64,000 nucleotides of DNA from Vampirovibrio chlorellavorus (GCF_003149375.1 NZ_QFWH01000007.1:1-64000), one strand, 5' to 3'. Positions 1 through 9,012 are shown, counted from the stretch's first letter. Program-made: numbers and translations. The notes: generated from the sequence alone by a model not told the origin.

Positions 1-840
1 GCCAAACTCTACCTGGAACGGTGCGATCACACTCGCAGTCACCATGATAAAGTCCAGCGAGTGCGGGATCATCTGCTTCCGTTTTTTAAAGATAAGGCGC
101 TAACCCAAATCACCACGTTCGACGGCGAGCAGTATAAACGCCAACGATTAGAGGCAGGCGCTGCATCCGGTACCATCAACCGGGAGTTGGCTATTCTATC
201 CCATATCCTCAATAAAGCGATTGAATGGGGCTGGATTGAGAAGCGTTCCTGTAAGCTCAAGAAACTGAAAGAGGACAGTGGACGGATTACTTATCTCACC
301 GTAGAGCAAGCCAATCGGCTGGTTGAGGCGGCTAAGGCGGATGTTCACCCTTACATTTACGCCATTATCCTGATTGCGCTGGAAACCGCCATGCGGCGCT
401 CGGAAGTCCTGTCCATCCTCTTGAAGCACATCGATCTGAACCGGCGTATGATTTATATCCCCGAAGCCAAGGCTGGCAGCCGGGAGCAACCCATCACCGA
501 GCATCTAGCTCAATTCCTGAGCCAATTCATGCTGGGGATTCCCCACGATCAGCCGTTCCTCTTCCCGCAGCCCAAGTCCAAGACCGGCCATATGGTAGAA
601 CTTTTCAAACCTTTTAAACGGGTCGTAAAGGCTGCTGGCCTTGATCCCGAGGAAATTGTCTTCCATTCCCTGCGCCACACAGCCATTACGCATTTAGTAC
701 AAGCAGGTGTCGATTTGGTGACGGTGAAACGGATCTCCGGCCACAAGACCTTACAGATGGTTGAGCGCTACGCCCACCAGAACGGCCAACACATTCAGGC
801 GGCAATGGACAAGTTGCAGAGTCGCTATAACCTGAGTTAA
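1..840 (+). CDS. Tyrosine site-specific integrase (5' end outside window)
   Basis: Phage/ICE-type tyrosine recombinase. The reading frame is open from base 1, so the true start lies upstream and only the 3' part is seen (280 codons). An N-terminal SAM-like core-binding part is followed by the catalytic domain. Visible catalytic residues are the first Arg in ETAMRRSEVL, the H-x-x-R box in FHSLRHTAITHL, and the nucleophilic Tyr in MVERYAHQ near the C-terminus. It reads toward a tRNA-Phe gene whose 3' end faces it 460 bp away, the usual arrangement for an integrase at the edge of an integrated element. What the element carries lies outside the window. Confidence 0.9.
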   Translation, partial: AKLYLERCDHTRSHHDKVQRVRDHLLPFFKDKALTQITTFDGEQYKRQRLEAGAASGTINRELAILSHILNKAIEWGWIEKRSCKLKKLKEDSGRITYLTVEQANRLVEAAKADVHPYIYAIILIALETAMRRSEVLSILLKHIDLNRRMIYIPEAKAGSREQPITEHLAQFLSQFMLGIPHDQPFLFPQPKSKTGHMVELFKPFKRVVKAAGLDPEEIVFHSLRHTAITHLVQAGVDLVTVKRISGHKTLQMVERYAHQNGQHIQAAMDKLQSRYNLS

Positions 841-1043
841 TCAGAGACTTGATTTCTAAACTCTTCAAGAAGTCGTGTTAATCTCCTAATTTCAGTTCTA
901 ATCGTATTAAAACTTTGACTGACTTTAGGTTTCTGGCCTTGGTTTATTGCGATTACAATTTCTTCTAATTGTGTTTCGTATTTCTTAATCTGTCCCTCAA
1001 TAACAGTACTGTACTCTAAAGCAGAAATAATATTAGCTTTCAT
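837..1043 (-). CDS. Small AT-rich hypothetical protein, predicted coiled coil
   Basis: A 68-residue frame convergent with the integrase, overlapping its last 4 bases. The protein is rich in Glu, Lys, Ile and Gln with heptad-like spacing (KKYETQLEEIVIAI, RRLTRLLEEF), suggesting a helical or coiled-coil product. Base composition is clearly more AT-rich than the host genes, which fits cargo of the integrated element. The Shine-Dalgarno is weak (GGGA about 12 nt upstream). No family is recognised. An excisionase is possible from position alone, but no helix-turn-helix is evident. Confidence 0.45.
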   Translation of the reverse strand: MKANIISALEYSTVIEGQIKKYETQLEEIVIAINQGQKPKVSQSFNTIRTEIRRLTRLLEEFRNQVSD

Positions 1044-1123
1044 TGAATAAAAAATCCCATTTATATAAACCCATAATAATATTAAAACATATAGAGAGGT
1101 TCATCTTTACTTAAGGTTCAGCT

Positions 1124-1153
1124 TCCCGGTAAATCCCGGCACGTCCCAGTCGT
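1124..1153. repeat. Three tandem 10-bp repeats, TCCCGGYA type (array 1)
   Basis: Three copies at exactly 10-bp steps start at 1124 (TCCCGGTAAA), 1134 (TCCCGGCACG) and 1144 (TCCCAGTCGT). One-helical-turn spacing between an integrase gene and its probable tRNA target suggests arm-type recombinase or accessory-factor binding sites. The repeats are seen directly; the role is inferred. Confidence 0.7.
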
Positions 1154-1179
1154 TCTTTGTATATCGCTTACCCCTGAAA

Positions 1180-1209
1180 TCCCACTGTTTCCCGGCACTT
1201 CCCGGCAAG
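1180..1209. repeat. Three tandem 10-bp repeats, TCCCGGCA type (array 2)
   Basis: A second triad in the same orientation, with copies starting at 1180 (TCCCACTGTT), 1190 (TCCCGGCACT) and 1200 (TCCCGGCAAG). It begins 56 bp after array 1 and ends 90 bp before the tRNA-Phe CCA end. Confidence 0.7.
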
Positions 1210-1248
1210 ACTGCACCAAAGCGACACCTTGGCCTAAGATGACCCTCA

Positions 1249-1290
1249 TCCCCTAAAAACTCAAAAACCCCGAAACACTGTCCAGGGTTT
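1249..1290 (-). terminator. Possible terminator of tRNA-Phe
   Basis: On the minus strand just beyond the tRNA, AAACCC pairs with GGGTTT across a loop of about 13 nt and is followed by T-rich sequence (TTTTTGAGTTTTT). The stem is short, so this is tentative. Confidence 0.35.
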
Positions 1291-1299
1291 AAAAGAAGG

Positions 1300-1375
<76 letters not shown>

Positions 1376-1571
1376 TTGCAATCGACAACATTGCTATTAA
1401 CCTCCAAAGACAAAGCGCTGTCAAGACATCGCAGCTGAGTTCCCGCCCGATGGACATCTCATCTTTACTTGAGAAATCTTGAAGCAAGGGAGCCAGTAAT
1501 CACACTTGTCAAAGGATAACCCGCCCTGCGGTATGGTACGATTGTGATGGGTAAAAATTGAGGGGAACATA

Positions 1572-1778
1572 ATGGAAGTGATGATTCTGCTGGGCTTGCC
1601 GCTGATTTTCTTGTATTTCTTGCCAACCTGGGTGGCCCTGCGTTTCAGGCATCGACAGTTGCCGGGCATTTTTACAGTAAACCTGCTGGCTGGATGGAGC
1701 TTGGCGGGCTGGTTGATGGCGCTGGCTTGGGCCATCTTCCCGTGGGGACACCGAAAATATCAACTATCCCCCGCATAG
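1572..1778 (+). CDS. Superinfection immunity-type small membrane protein
   Basis: A 68-residue protein with two hydrophobic helices (about residues 4-22 and 38-58) separated by a basic segment (RFRHRQLPG). The pattern LPTWVALRFRH...IFTVNLLAGW...GWLMALAWAI matches the superinfection immunity (Imm) family of two-helix inner-membrane proteins, named after the phage protein that blocks DNA entry but common in bacterial chromosomes. GAGGGGAA precedes the ATG at good spacing. It lies just beyond tRNA-Phe, on the side away from the integrase. Whether it acts in phage exclusion here is unknown. Confidence 0.72.
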   Translation: MEVMILLGLPLIFLYFLPTWVALRFRHRQLPGIFTVNLLAGWSLAGWLMALAWAIFPWGHRKYQLSPA

Positions 1779-1939
1779 GACACAGGCAAGCAGCAATAAG
1801 CCCAAGAGGGTCACGGAACGGGATCAGTGCGGATTTTCGGGTGAAAAAGCTGTAAGCTTTATAGGCGGAAACACTGAGCCATCAGGCATCTTCTCTGACC
1901 TACGCCATGCGGTTTCTAAAAGCCGTTAATAAAGCAGGT

Positions 1940-2998
1940 CTATGCAGACGGATCGGCAGGGTCCTGATTTTGGGGGCTGGGTAAGGGGAAAATCTTTCGT
2001 ACCAGCATGATTAATAAGAAAGCGAGCAGGAACATCACCGCCAAAGAGGCGATATAAATGGGCAGGTAGTTCACGTACCACACGGAAATCAATCCACCCA
2101 CCACGCATAAGCTGTAAAGGTAAGTGACTGTGCGTATTTGACCCATACCCGCCTTTAAAAACTGGTGATGGATGTGATCCGCATCCGGCAGGAAGGGGTT
2201 TTTACCCCGCAGGAGTCGCCGAAACACCGAGTAGGTAATATCCAGAATGGGTACACTCAACACGAAAATGGGCAGTAACATGACGGCCACCTTGGTCTTT
2301 AAAACCCCGGTCACCGCAATACAGGCCAGTAAAAATCCGCAAAACAAAGCCCCACTGTCTCCCATAAAAATGCGGGCCGGATGAAAATTGTAAACCAGAA
2401 AACCCAGACTGGAGCCGGCCAATAGCGCGGCCAACAACGCCGAGGAAGGCTGATTGGTAAACAACGCGACGATGGTGAGGGTCAGCGCCGATAAGGTCGT
2501 GACCCCGGCGGCCAGCCCATCAATGCCATCAATGAAATTCATGGCGTTCATCAGGCCGACCAGCCAAATCACAGTCACCGGGAGACTGAGCGCATTGAGA
2601 ACCAGCAGTTGGGCGCCCGGTAAATCCAGATTGTTGATTTGAATGCCCAGAAAGAAAGCGGTCAGGGCGGCAATGAACTGGATACTCAACTTCAGGTAGG
2701 GCGACAGATTGAAGAGATCATCCAGTAAGCCCAGTAAAAAAACGATGGTGCCTCCCGCCAGAATACCGGGCAGGGCGTTGTGTAGCTCCGGACGCCAGCC
2801 CAGAAACACAATCACCCCCAGCGACAACATGAAAGCCAGCCAGATGGCCACACCGCCCAGGCGGGGGATAGGGTACTTGTGGATTTTTCTGGCCCCGGGC
2901 GCATCGTAATAACCGGCGGCAATGGCCTGCTTCCGAACGATAGGAACCAGAATGAAACTGACCATTAAGGCCACGATAAAACCAATCGCATCGATCAA
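1940..2998 (-). CDS. Undecaprenyl-phosphate sugar-1-phosphate transferase (WecA/TagO/MraY superfamily)
   Basis: Multi-pass membrane enzyme that transfers a sugar-1-phosphate from a UDP-sugar to undecaprenyl phosphate, starting a lipid-linked glycan. Diagnostic motifs are RKIHKYPIPRLGG near residue 38, MNFIDGIDGLAAG, the Asp-rich FMGDSGALFCGF, and the basic cytoplasmic loop DADHIHHQFL, typical of WecA/TagO rather than MraY. Length (352) is normal. The start used is a TTG at 2998, which leaves a 25-bp gap after glyA; no convincing in-frame ATG is present, so the start is uncertain. It is the last gene of an rpiB-glyA-wecA unit. Confidence 0.88.
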   Translation of the reverse strand: MIDAIGFIVALMVSFILVPIVRKQAIAAGYYDAPGARKIHKYPIPRLGGVAIWLAFMLSLGVIVFLGWRPELHNALPGILAGGTIVFLLGLLDDLFNLSPYLKLSIQFIAALTAFFLGIQINNLDLPGAQLLVLNALSLPVTVIWLVGLMNAMNFIDGIDGLAAGVTTLSALTLTIVALFTNQPSSALLAALLAGSSLGFLVYNFHPARIFMGDSGALFCGFLLACIAVTGVLKTKVAVMLLPIFVLSVPILDITYSVFRRLLRGKNPFLPDADHIHHQFLKAGMGQIRTVTYLYSLCVVGGLISVWYVNYLPIYIASLAVMFLLAFLLIMLVRKIFPLPSPQNQDPADPSA

Positions 2999-3023
2999 GA
3001 AGGGTGAATTGGCATATTCCAGC

Positions 3024-4304
3024 TTAATGATGGCTGAGCGCCTCCCGTTTCAGGCTTGTTCCCAGTTCCGGATAGAGGGGAAACTGTTGACTCAAAGCCT
3101 GTACTTCCTTTACCAGAGTCTCTATATTTTCACCCTTTTTGAGCGCTTCGGCAATAATTTGTCCCAATTTGCGCATGGCCGCTTCATCAAAGCCCCGGCT
3201 GGTCAGGGCAGGCGTACCCAGACGAATGCCGCTGGTGATGAAAGGCGATTGAGGATCGTTGGGGATGGTGTTCTTATTGGCGGTAATATGAATCTCTTCC
3301 AGCAGGTTTTGGGCGGCCTTGCCAGTCAGATTAACATTGCGCAAGTCCAGCATCATCAAGTGATTGTCGGTACCGCCGCTCACAATATTGATGCCGTTCT
3401 CCATCAGGGATTCAGACAGCGCCTTGGCATTGGCGATGACCTGCTTTGAGTAGGTCTTAAACTCGGGGGACAGGGCCTCTTTGAAGGCTACCGCCTTGGC
3501 GGCGATGACGTGCATGAGTGGACCGCCTTGAATACCGGGGAAAACGGCCTTGTCCACGGCCTTAGCGTAATCGGCCTGGCATAAAATGAGTCCGCCACGA
3601 GGTCCCCGCAGGGTTTTGTGGGTGGTGGTGGTCACAAACTGGCAGTGCGGAATGGGGCTGGGGTGCAAGCCACTGACCACCAGACCGGCGATATGGGCAA
3701 TATCGGCCAGCAACAAAGCGCCCACTTCATCGGCGATGGCTCGGAATTTGGCGAAATCGATGACGCGGGAATAAGCGCTGGCCCCGCAGATGATCAGCTT
3801 GGGTTTTTCCCGCAAGGCGATTTCCCGAACCGCATCATAATCAATCATTCCGGTGTCGGGGTTGACGCCGTACGCCACCACCCGGAAAAACAGCCCGGAG
3901 AAGTTGACGGGCGAACCGTGGGTCAAGTGCCCGCCATGGGAGAGGTCCATCCCCATGATGGTATCGCCGGATTTTAACCCCGTGGCCAGAAATACGGCCA
4001 TATTGGCCTGAGCGCCACTGTGGGGCTGTACGTTGGCGTGATCGGCTCCAAATAACTCCTTGGCCCGGGCAATGGCGATTTCTTCAGCGGTATCCACATG
4101 CTCGCAGCCGCCATAGTAGCGTTTGCCGGGCAAGCCTTCCGCGTATTTATTGGTCAGCACGCTGCCCATGGCCTGCATGACGGCCAAACTGGTAAAGTTT
4201 TCGCTGGCAATCATCTCCAGGGTGTTCTGCTCCCGGTGCAGCTCATCCACAACGGTTTGGTAAATCTGGGGGTCGGTCTGTTGGAGCAGATCGAGGTTCA
4301 GCAT
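3024..4304 (-). CDS. glyA: Serine hydroxymethyltransferase
   Basis: Cytosolic PLP enzyme interconverting serine plus tetrahydrofolate and glycine plus 5,10-methylene-THF, the main one-carbon source. The length (426) is normal and the sequence is well conserved: MIASENFTS near residue 31, [23 protein letters not shown], and the PLP lysine in [15 protein letters not shown] (K230). AAGGAG lies 9 nt before the ATG, inside the end of rpiB. The genes overlap by 7 bp, suggesting translational coupling. Confidence 0.97.
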   Translation of the reverse strand: MLNLDLLQQTDPQIYQTVVDELHREQNTLEMIASENFTSLAVMQAMGSVLTNKYAEGLPGKRYYGGCEHVDTAEEIAIARAKELFGADHANVQPHSGAQANMAVFLATGLKSGDTIMGMDLSHGGHLTHGSPVNFSGLFFRVVAYGVNPDTGMIDYDAVREIALREKPKLIICGASAYSRVIDFAKFRAIADEVGALLLADIAHIAGLVVSGLHPSPIPHCQFVTTTTHKTLRGPRGGLILCQADYAKAVDKAVFPGIQGGPLMHVIAAKAVAFKEALSPEFKTYSKQVIANAKALSESLMENGINIVSGGTDNHLMMLDLRNVNLTGKAAQNLLEEIHITANKNTIPNDPQSPFITSGIRLGTPALTSRGFDEAAMRKLGQIIAEALKKGENIETLVKEVQALSQQFPLYPELGTSLKREALSHH

Positions 4305-4810
4305 GATGGCATCTCCTTTGCGGCGCAGGTTTCAGCGCTTTGTTTCGTAATATCAATCCGGGGATCACTCATCATATCCACCCGCTTTTGATGACGGCCG
4401 CCGTCAAAGGGCGTTTCCAGCCATTCGTCGATGAGTGTAAAAGCCAATTCAGGGGCCAGAACCCGCCCGCCCAGACAAAGCACGTTGCTGTCGTTGTGGC
4501 GACGGCTGAGAATGGCCGTGTTGTGATCGTGGGCTTCAATGGCCCGAATCCAGGGGTAGCGATTGGCGGCAATGCAAACCCCAATGCCACTGCCGCAGCA
4601 TAAAATTCCGTAATGCGTTTGCTCGGGAGCTTCTTGCTGGATGCCTTGCACGGCCTGGGCCAGCTGGGCGGATATGCTCGGGTAATCAACCGAATCCCCG
4701 TTGTGGCAGCCGATATCAATAATCTCAAACCCTTTGTGGCGCAAATGTTCAGCGATTTTTTCCTTGAGGGGAAAGCCAGCGTGATCGGAGCCTAGAACCA
4801 GTTTTTTCAT
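4298..4810 (-). CDS. rpiB: Ribose-5-phosphate isomerase B
   Basis: Interconverts ribose-5-phosphate and ribulose-5-phosphate in the pentose phosphate pathway. The N-terminus [16 protein letters not shown], the active-site Cys loop [16 protein letters not shown], and [14 protein letters not shown] are RpiB/LacAB signatures. At 170 residues it is about 20 longer than usual at the C-terminus, and this tail overlaps the start of glyA. It is the first gene of the rpiB-glyA-wecA minus-strand unit. Confidence 0.95.
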   Translation of the reverse strand: MKKLVLGSDHAGFPLKEKIAEHLRHKGFEIIDIGCHNGDSVDYPSISAQLAQAVQGIQQEAPEQTHYGILCCGSGIGVCIAANRYPWIRAIEAHDHNTAILSRRHNDSNVLCLGGRVLAPELAFTLIDEWLETPFDGGRHQKRVDMMSDPRIDITKQSAETCAAKEMPSC

Positions 4811-4967
4811 CGAAATCCAGCGACCTTTTTATCCAGCTATCTTTTTTACAGTTTGTGTAAATTGTGCAATGTTCTTTATTGCTTGCTGTTGCAGGAAAAT
4901 TGCAAGCGATTTTTGAACATTTTTTATACGTTCGGCCAGCAATGGCTTGGGGAAACCTGAAACGCCG

Positions 4968-5546
4968 TTAGTCTAACACAATGGCCCCACTTCTTAAAAG
5001 TTGTATCTCATCATTGGACTTGACCCGAACCACGGTAGGGGCAACGCTTTCCAGAACCTCAGCGTCCCCATGCACCACAAAATCAACGTCATCCCCAAAG
5101 GTATTGTAAACCGCGGCGGCTTCCCGCGCCGGAAGATCGGTGCCACGGCCCGCTCCCAGGGTCACCAGCAATCCGGTGGGGTTCAGGGACAGCAAATCCA
5201 TCAGCAGGGCGCTATCAGGCTGCAAGATTTTGAGAGGCCCCCAGGCGCTGAAAGTTTCTGGGGACGGCTGGGGTTGATCCAGTAGCAGTATCAGGGGGGC
5301 GGGCCAGTGGCGCTTGATGAGTGCTGTGGCCTTGGGCGGAAGCGGTCCAATAAACGGGGTAAAGGCTGGCAGATCCCAACCCAGAAGCAGCAAGGGTTCT
5401 GTTCGTCCTTTCAGCCGGGCCAGACGTTCGAGGGCCGTCGGTCGATCCGGCCTGACCGCAAGAATATAGCCTTCCGGGCCGGGCAAGGCAATCAGTCCGT
5501 CCGGCTTTTCCAAATGAGACAAGGCATTCAGCAAAGTCAAATCCAT
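4968..5546 (-). CDS. TsaC/Sua5/YrdC-domain protein, divergent
   Basis: A 192-residue single-domain protein of the YrdC fold, the family that makes threonylcarbamoyl-AMP for tRNA t6A. The opening LARLKGRTEPLLLL corresponds to the K-x-R/KPL phosphate-binding region, and the C-terminal PTVVRVKSNDEIQLLRSGAI matches the STVVD...ILRxGAI ending. The usual SxN motif (TSANxSG) is replaced by VTLGAGRG, and the N-terminal nucleotide loop is shortened, so catalysis is doubtful. A second, canonical copy may exist elsewhere. It may be a YciO-like paralogue. It is divergent from rmlB. Confidence 0.7.
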   Translation of the reverse strand: MDLTLLNALSHLEKPDGLIALPGPEGYILAVRPDRPTALERLARLKGRTEPLLLLGWDLPAFTPFIGPLPPKATALIKRHWPAPLILLLDQPQPSPETFSAWGPLKILQPDSALLMDLLSLNPTGLLVTLGAGRGTDLPAREAAAVYNTFGDDVDFVVHGDAEVLESVAPTVVRVKSNDEIQLLRSGAIVLD

Positions 5547-5583
5547 AGTTTTATTTTACCCTGATTGCGGCAGGCCAAACCGG

Positions 5584-5609
5584 CGGGACTTAACAAAATC
5601 CCGATTTTT
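5584..5609 (+). terminator. Hairpin plus T-tract in the leader of rmlB
   Basis: CGGGA (5584-5588) pairs with TCCCG (5599-5603) across a 10-nt loop, followed by ATTTTT. No plus-strand gene precedes it, so if transcribed it would be an attenuator-like leader element of rmlB. The stem is only 5 bp. Confidence 0.3.
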
Positions 5610-5665
5610 CCGTAGCATAGAGCTATTGATTGTGATTGTTATGCCGTGCGCAGAGAGTTCCCCCG

Positions 5666-6679
5666 ATGTCTGAGAAAATCAGGTTATTGATTACCGGCGG
5701 CTGTGGCTTTATTGGCAGCTGGCTGATTCGTCATTTGCTGCAACAACACACCGATATCCACATCACCAACCTGGATCTACTCACCTATGCGGGCAATCCG
5801 GAGAATCTGAAGTCCGTGGCGTCCGATGAGCGCTATCGCTTTGTGCAGGGGGATATTTGCGATGAGGCGCTGGTATCCCGCCTGATGGCAGAGGCCGATG
5901 TTTGCGTGAACGTGGCGGCCCAAACCCACGTGGATCGCAGTATCAGCGGTCCCAGCGAGTTTATTCGCACCAATGTATGGGGCACCCAGGTTTTGTTAGA
6001 GGCGGCCAGACAGCGGGGCGTGCGGAAGTTTGTGCAGGTGTCCACTGATGAGGTGTATGGCAGCATCGAAGGGACGGCCAAATTTACCGAAGCATCGCCG
6101 CTGGAGCCCAGCAGTCCCTACTCCTCCAGCAAAGCCGCCGCCGATTTGATCGCCCTCAGCTATTGGAAAACCTACGGGATGCCGGTGTGCGTGACCCGGT
6201 GCACCAACAACTACGGCCCCAACCAGTACCCGGAAAAGCTGATTCCCCTGTTCATCCTGAACGCCTCGGAGAACAAGCCGGTGCCGGTTTATGGGGATGG
6301 CCTGAATGTGCGGGACTGGATTCACGTTCAGGATCACAGCGCCGGGGTGGCCCGGGTGATATGGGACGGGGCTCCCGGTGAAGTCTACAACATCGGCTCC
6401 GGGAATGAGCTGAACAACCTGCAAATCACCGGGCTTATCCTCAAAGCCCTGGGCAAGGATGAGAGCCTGATTCGTTTTGTCACCGATCGGCCCGGACACG
6501 ATCGCCGTTATGCGCTGGATTCCGGAAAAATTGAACGGGCGCTGGGCTGGAAGGCCCAAATTCCCTTTGAGCAAGGCATGGCCGAAACGGTGCGATGGTA
6601 TCTGGATAATCCCCAATGGGTGGCCAATGTGCGCCAGCGGGAACCACAAAGCCCCTTGGCCAGCGCAGCTGCTCAGTAG
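5666..6679 (+). CDS. rmlB: dTDP-glucose 4,6-dehydratase
   Basis: Extended SDR enzyme converting dTDP-glucose to dTDP-4-keto-6-deoxyglucose, second step of dTDP-L-rhamnose synthesis. The Rossmann motif ITGGCGFIGSW is at the N-terminus. VSTDEVYGSIEG and the catalytic Tyr/Lys in PYSSSKAAADL are intact. NNYGPNQYPEKLIPLFI and RDWIHVQDHSAGV are RmlB-specific. The ATG at 5666 (MSEKIR) is preferred over an upstream in-frame ATG at 5636, which would add 10 atypical residues. It heads the rmlB-rmlD-csaB operon. Confidence 0.93.
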   Translation: MSEKIRLLITGGCGFIGSWLIRHLLQQHTDIHITNLDLLTYAGNPENLKSVASDERYRFVQGDICDEALVSRLMAEADVCVNVAAQTHVDRSISGPSEFIRTNVWGTQVLLEAARQRGVRKFVQVSTDEVYGSIEGTAKFTEASPLEPSSPYSSSKAAADLIALSYWKTYGMPVCVTRCTNNYGPNQYPEKLIPLFILNASENKPVPVYGDGLNVRDWIHVQDHSAGVARVIWDGAPGEVYNIGSGNELNNLQITGLILKALGKDESLIRFVTDRPGHDRRYALDSGKIERALGWKAQIPFEQGMAETVRWYLDNPQWVANVRQREPQSPLASAAAQ

Positions 6680-6712
6680 CCGATGACCATTCTGTAAAGG
6701 AAGTGATGCGTT

Positions 6713-7570
6713 ATGGGTTTTAAGAACATTGTGGTGGTTGGTGCTGCCGGGATGCTGGGCCAGGAGTTGGTCACCCACTTTCGTGGGAAAGGCTATTCGG
6801 TGTTTCCCACCACCAGCGAGACCTTGAACCTGTTGGTCACCGAAGATGAGATGACGGAAAAACTGGAGCCTTTCCAGCCGGAAGTGGTCATTCAGTGTGC
6901 CGCCTTCACCAATGTGGATGCTTGCGAACGGGATCCGGACATGGCGATGGCCATTAATAAGGATGGCACCCATAAATTGGGCTTGGCCAGCCAGAAACTG
7001 GGCGCTGTTTTTGCCTACATTAGCACCGATTACGTGTTTGACGGCCTGAAGTCAGAGCCGTACCTGCCCGAGGATCGTCCCAACCCTATCAATACCTACG
7101 GCCTGTCCAAGTATTACGGCGAGCTGTTGACCACTGAGCAATTGGAGGCTTATTACATTATTCGCACCAGCTGGCTGTTTGGCATCCATCGGAATAATTT
7201 TGCTCAATGGATACTGGATCAGGCCCGTCAGGGGAAAGCGGTGAAGGCCGCTGAAGACTGGGTGGGAACCCCCACCTGGACGGGGAATCTGGCCGTGGCC
7301 ATTGAAAACATCATAAACTCAGGACAGTTTGGGGTACATCATGCCGCTGATGCCGGTGCCATATCCCGGTACGAGCAAGCGATCCGCATTTGCCAGATGG
7401 CGGGCCTGTCCACCGAGGGTATTCACCGGGTTCACAGCAGTGACCTGGGCTTGCCAGCCAACCGTCCCCAGTTCACCCCGCTGGCCTGTCCCAATCTGGC
7501 TGTTCCCTCCTGGGAAACCGGCTTTCAGGCTTACTTCACCCAGTATCAGCAACAATCAACGGTATTGTGA
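6713..7570 (+). CDS. rmlD: dTDP-4-dehydrorhamnose reductase
   Basis: NADPH-dependent SDR for the last step of dTDP-L-rhamnose synthesis. Motifs: VVGAAGMLGQELV (cofactor loop), VVIQCAAFTNVDACERD, ISTDYVFDG, and NTYGLSKYYGEL (Tyr-x3-Lys); RTSWLFG is typical of RmlD. AAAGGAAG lies about 10 nt before the ATG. It follows rmlB by 33 bp and overlaps the csaB frame by 4 bp. No rmlA or rmlC is next to it; a nucleotidyltransferase at 35603-36418 is a possible but unproven partner. Confidence 0.92.
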   Translation: MGFKNIVVVGAAGMLGQELVTHFRGKGYSVFPTTSETLNLLVTEDEMTEKLEPFQPEVVIQCAAFTNVDACERDPDMAMAINKDGTHKLGLASQKLGAVFAYISTDYVFDGLKSEPYLPEDRPNPINTYGLSKYYGELLTTEQLEAYYIIRTSWLFGIHRNNFAQWILDQARQGKAVKAAEDWVGTPTWTGNLAVAIENIINSGQFGVHHAADAGAISRYEQAIRICQMAGLSTEGIHRVHSSDLGLPANRPQFTPLACPNLAVPSWETGFQAYFTQYQQQSTVL

Positions 7571-8871
7571 ATCTCGCTATGAAAAAACGCCCCTCCGATC
7601 AGTCCAAAACATCCGGCAAATCCGTCGGTAAATCCGCCAGCGCTTCCTCCAAAAAGAAAAAAAGCGCGGGAAAACCAGCCAAAGCGGTGTCGCCTAAAGG
7701 GGCCGGTAAAGGAAAAGCCGGAAAAACCCCTAAAAGTAAGTCGGGCTTAACCCCCAGCGTGCTGATTTCGGGGTATTACGGCTTTGACAATCTGGGGGAC
7801 GAGTTGATCCTGAAGGTGCTGGTGGACGAACTGAAGGATCGGGGCGTTAAAATCACCGTGCTTTCCCAAAATCCCAAAAAAACCACCGCCCAATACGGGG
7901 TGAATGCCATCAAGCGCACCAGCTTTATTGATATTGTGGACGCCCTGGCCTCGGCCAATCTGTTCATCAGTGGGGGCGGCGGCTTGTTTCAGGATGCCAC
8001 CGGCCCCATGAGCGCGTTGTACTATGGCGGCCTGATTCATTTGGCCCGTTTTTTCGACGTGCCGGTGGTGTTCTGGGCGCAGGGGGTGGGCCCGCTGCGA
8101 AAGGCACTCTCTCGAAAAATGACCGCCGCCGCCTTGCGCAAGTGCGAGAAAATTATGGTGCGCGATGAAAAAAGCGCTTTGCTGGTGCAAGAACTCACTG
8201 GTGAAAAGCCGGAGATCACCGCCGATCCGGTGTGGTTGCTGAGAAATCCGCTTGCAGAAAAGGCTGCCGCCCCATCCAAACGGGCATCGGCGGAAGCCGC
8301 AAGGGCGTCCCGCTCCTGCGATGCCACCCCGTCCGAGGCATGGACGGTGGGTGTGTCTTTGCGTCCGTGGCATGAGCTGAACGCCCAACGATTAAACGCT
8401 TTGGCTGACTGTTTAAACGCCCTGGCCCAGCAGCATGAAGGGCCGGTTTGCTTCAGGCTGCTGCCCTTTCAGAAGAAAGAAGATACGGAGCTATTAGAGG
8501 GTTTTGCCAAACAGTTAAAGTCCACCAGCCGGATTTCCGTGTCTCTTGTGCCGCCAGAGGGCGTGCTGGACAGTCTGGCCGGATGTGATGTCATTTTGGG
8601 CATGCGTTTCCACAGCCTGATTTTGGGCTTGCTCTTTAACATTCCGGTTTACGGGCTGGTCTACGATCCCAAGGTCGCTTCCCTGCTGAGTATGTTTAAT
8701 CTGCAAGGCACCACCATTGCCGGGCTGAAAGCCATTAGCCCCGACGCCATCAAGACGGCCCTGGAGCAGTACCCCAAGGTTGATCTGAAACCCTTTCAGC
8801 AAAAATCCCGAAAAAACCTGACCGCTCTGGAGCGCCTGCTGGATATCCCGGCTGCCCGCCTGGCTTTGTAG
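7567..8871 (+). CDS. csaB: Polysaccharide pyruvyl transferase, CsaB type
   Basis: Transfers pyruvate from PEP onto a cell-wall polysaccharide, a modification that in Gram-positives anchors SLH-domain surface proteins. The core begins near residue 60 with VLISGYYGFDNLGDELIL, followed by ISGGGGLFQDATGP, FWAQGVGPL and LGMRFHSLILGL, all CsaB-like. An unusual N-terminal extension of about 55 residues is almost only Lys, Ser, Ala, Gly and Pro, apparently disordered and highly basic. The start may be GTG 7567 (overlapping rmlD) or ATG 7579; neither has a strong Shine-Dalgarno. Confidence 0.85.
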   Translation: MNLAMKKRPSDQSKTSGKSVGKSASASSKKKKSAGKPAKAVSPKGAGKGKAGKTPKSKSGLTPSVLISGYYGFDNLGDELILKVLVDELKDRGVKITVLSQNPKKTTAQYGVNAIKRTSFIDIVDALASANLFISGGGGLFQDATGPMSALYYGGLIHLARFFDVPVVFWAQGVGPLRKALSRKMTAAALRKCEKIMVRDEKSALLVQELTGEKPEITADPVWLLRNPLAEKAAAPSKRASAEAARASRSCDATPSEAWTVGVSLRPWHELNAQRLNALADCLNALAQQHEGPVCFRLLPFQKKEDTELLEGFAKQLKSTSRISVSLVPPEGVLDSLAGCDVILGMRFHSLILGLLFNIPVYGLVYDPKVASLLSMFNLQGTTIAGLKAISPDAIKTALEQYPKVDLKPFQQKSRKNLTALERLLDIPAARLAL

Positions 8872-9012
8872 CCACACCGCTCTCAAAACTTTTCGGCTAG
8901 TCTCTAAAAACAATTGCACATTCTGTGATTTTGAATTAGCGTATTAAAGTTTGGTTCGTCACTTTTATTTTTTGGTTTGATGGGTCCTAAAGTTTAGACG
9001 GGAACTTTTGAG

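Noticed and set aside
5996-6973. 325-codon minus-strand frame opposite rmlB/rmlD
   Set aside because: It lies antisense to two strongly conserved genes, its protein is His/Pro/Gly-rich with no domain, and it is explained by codon bias of the plus strand.
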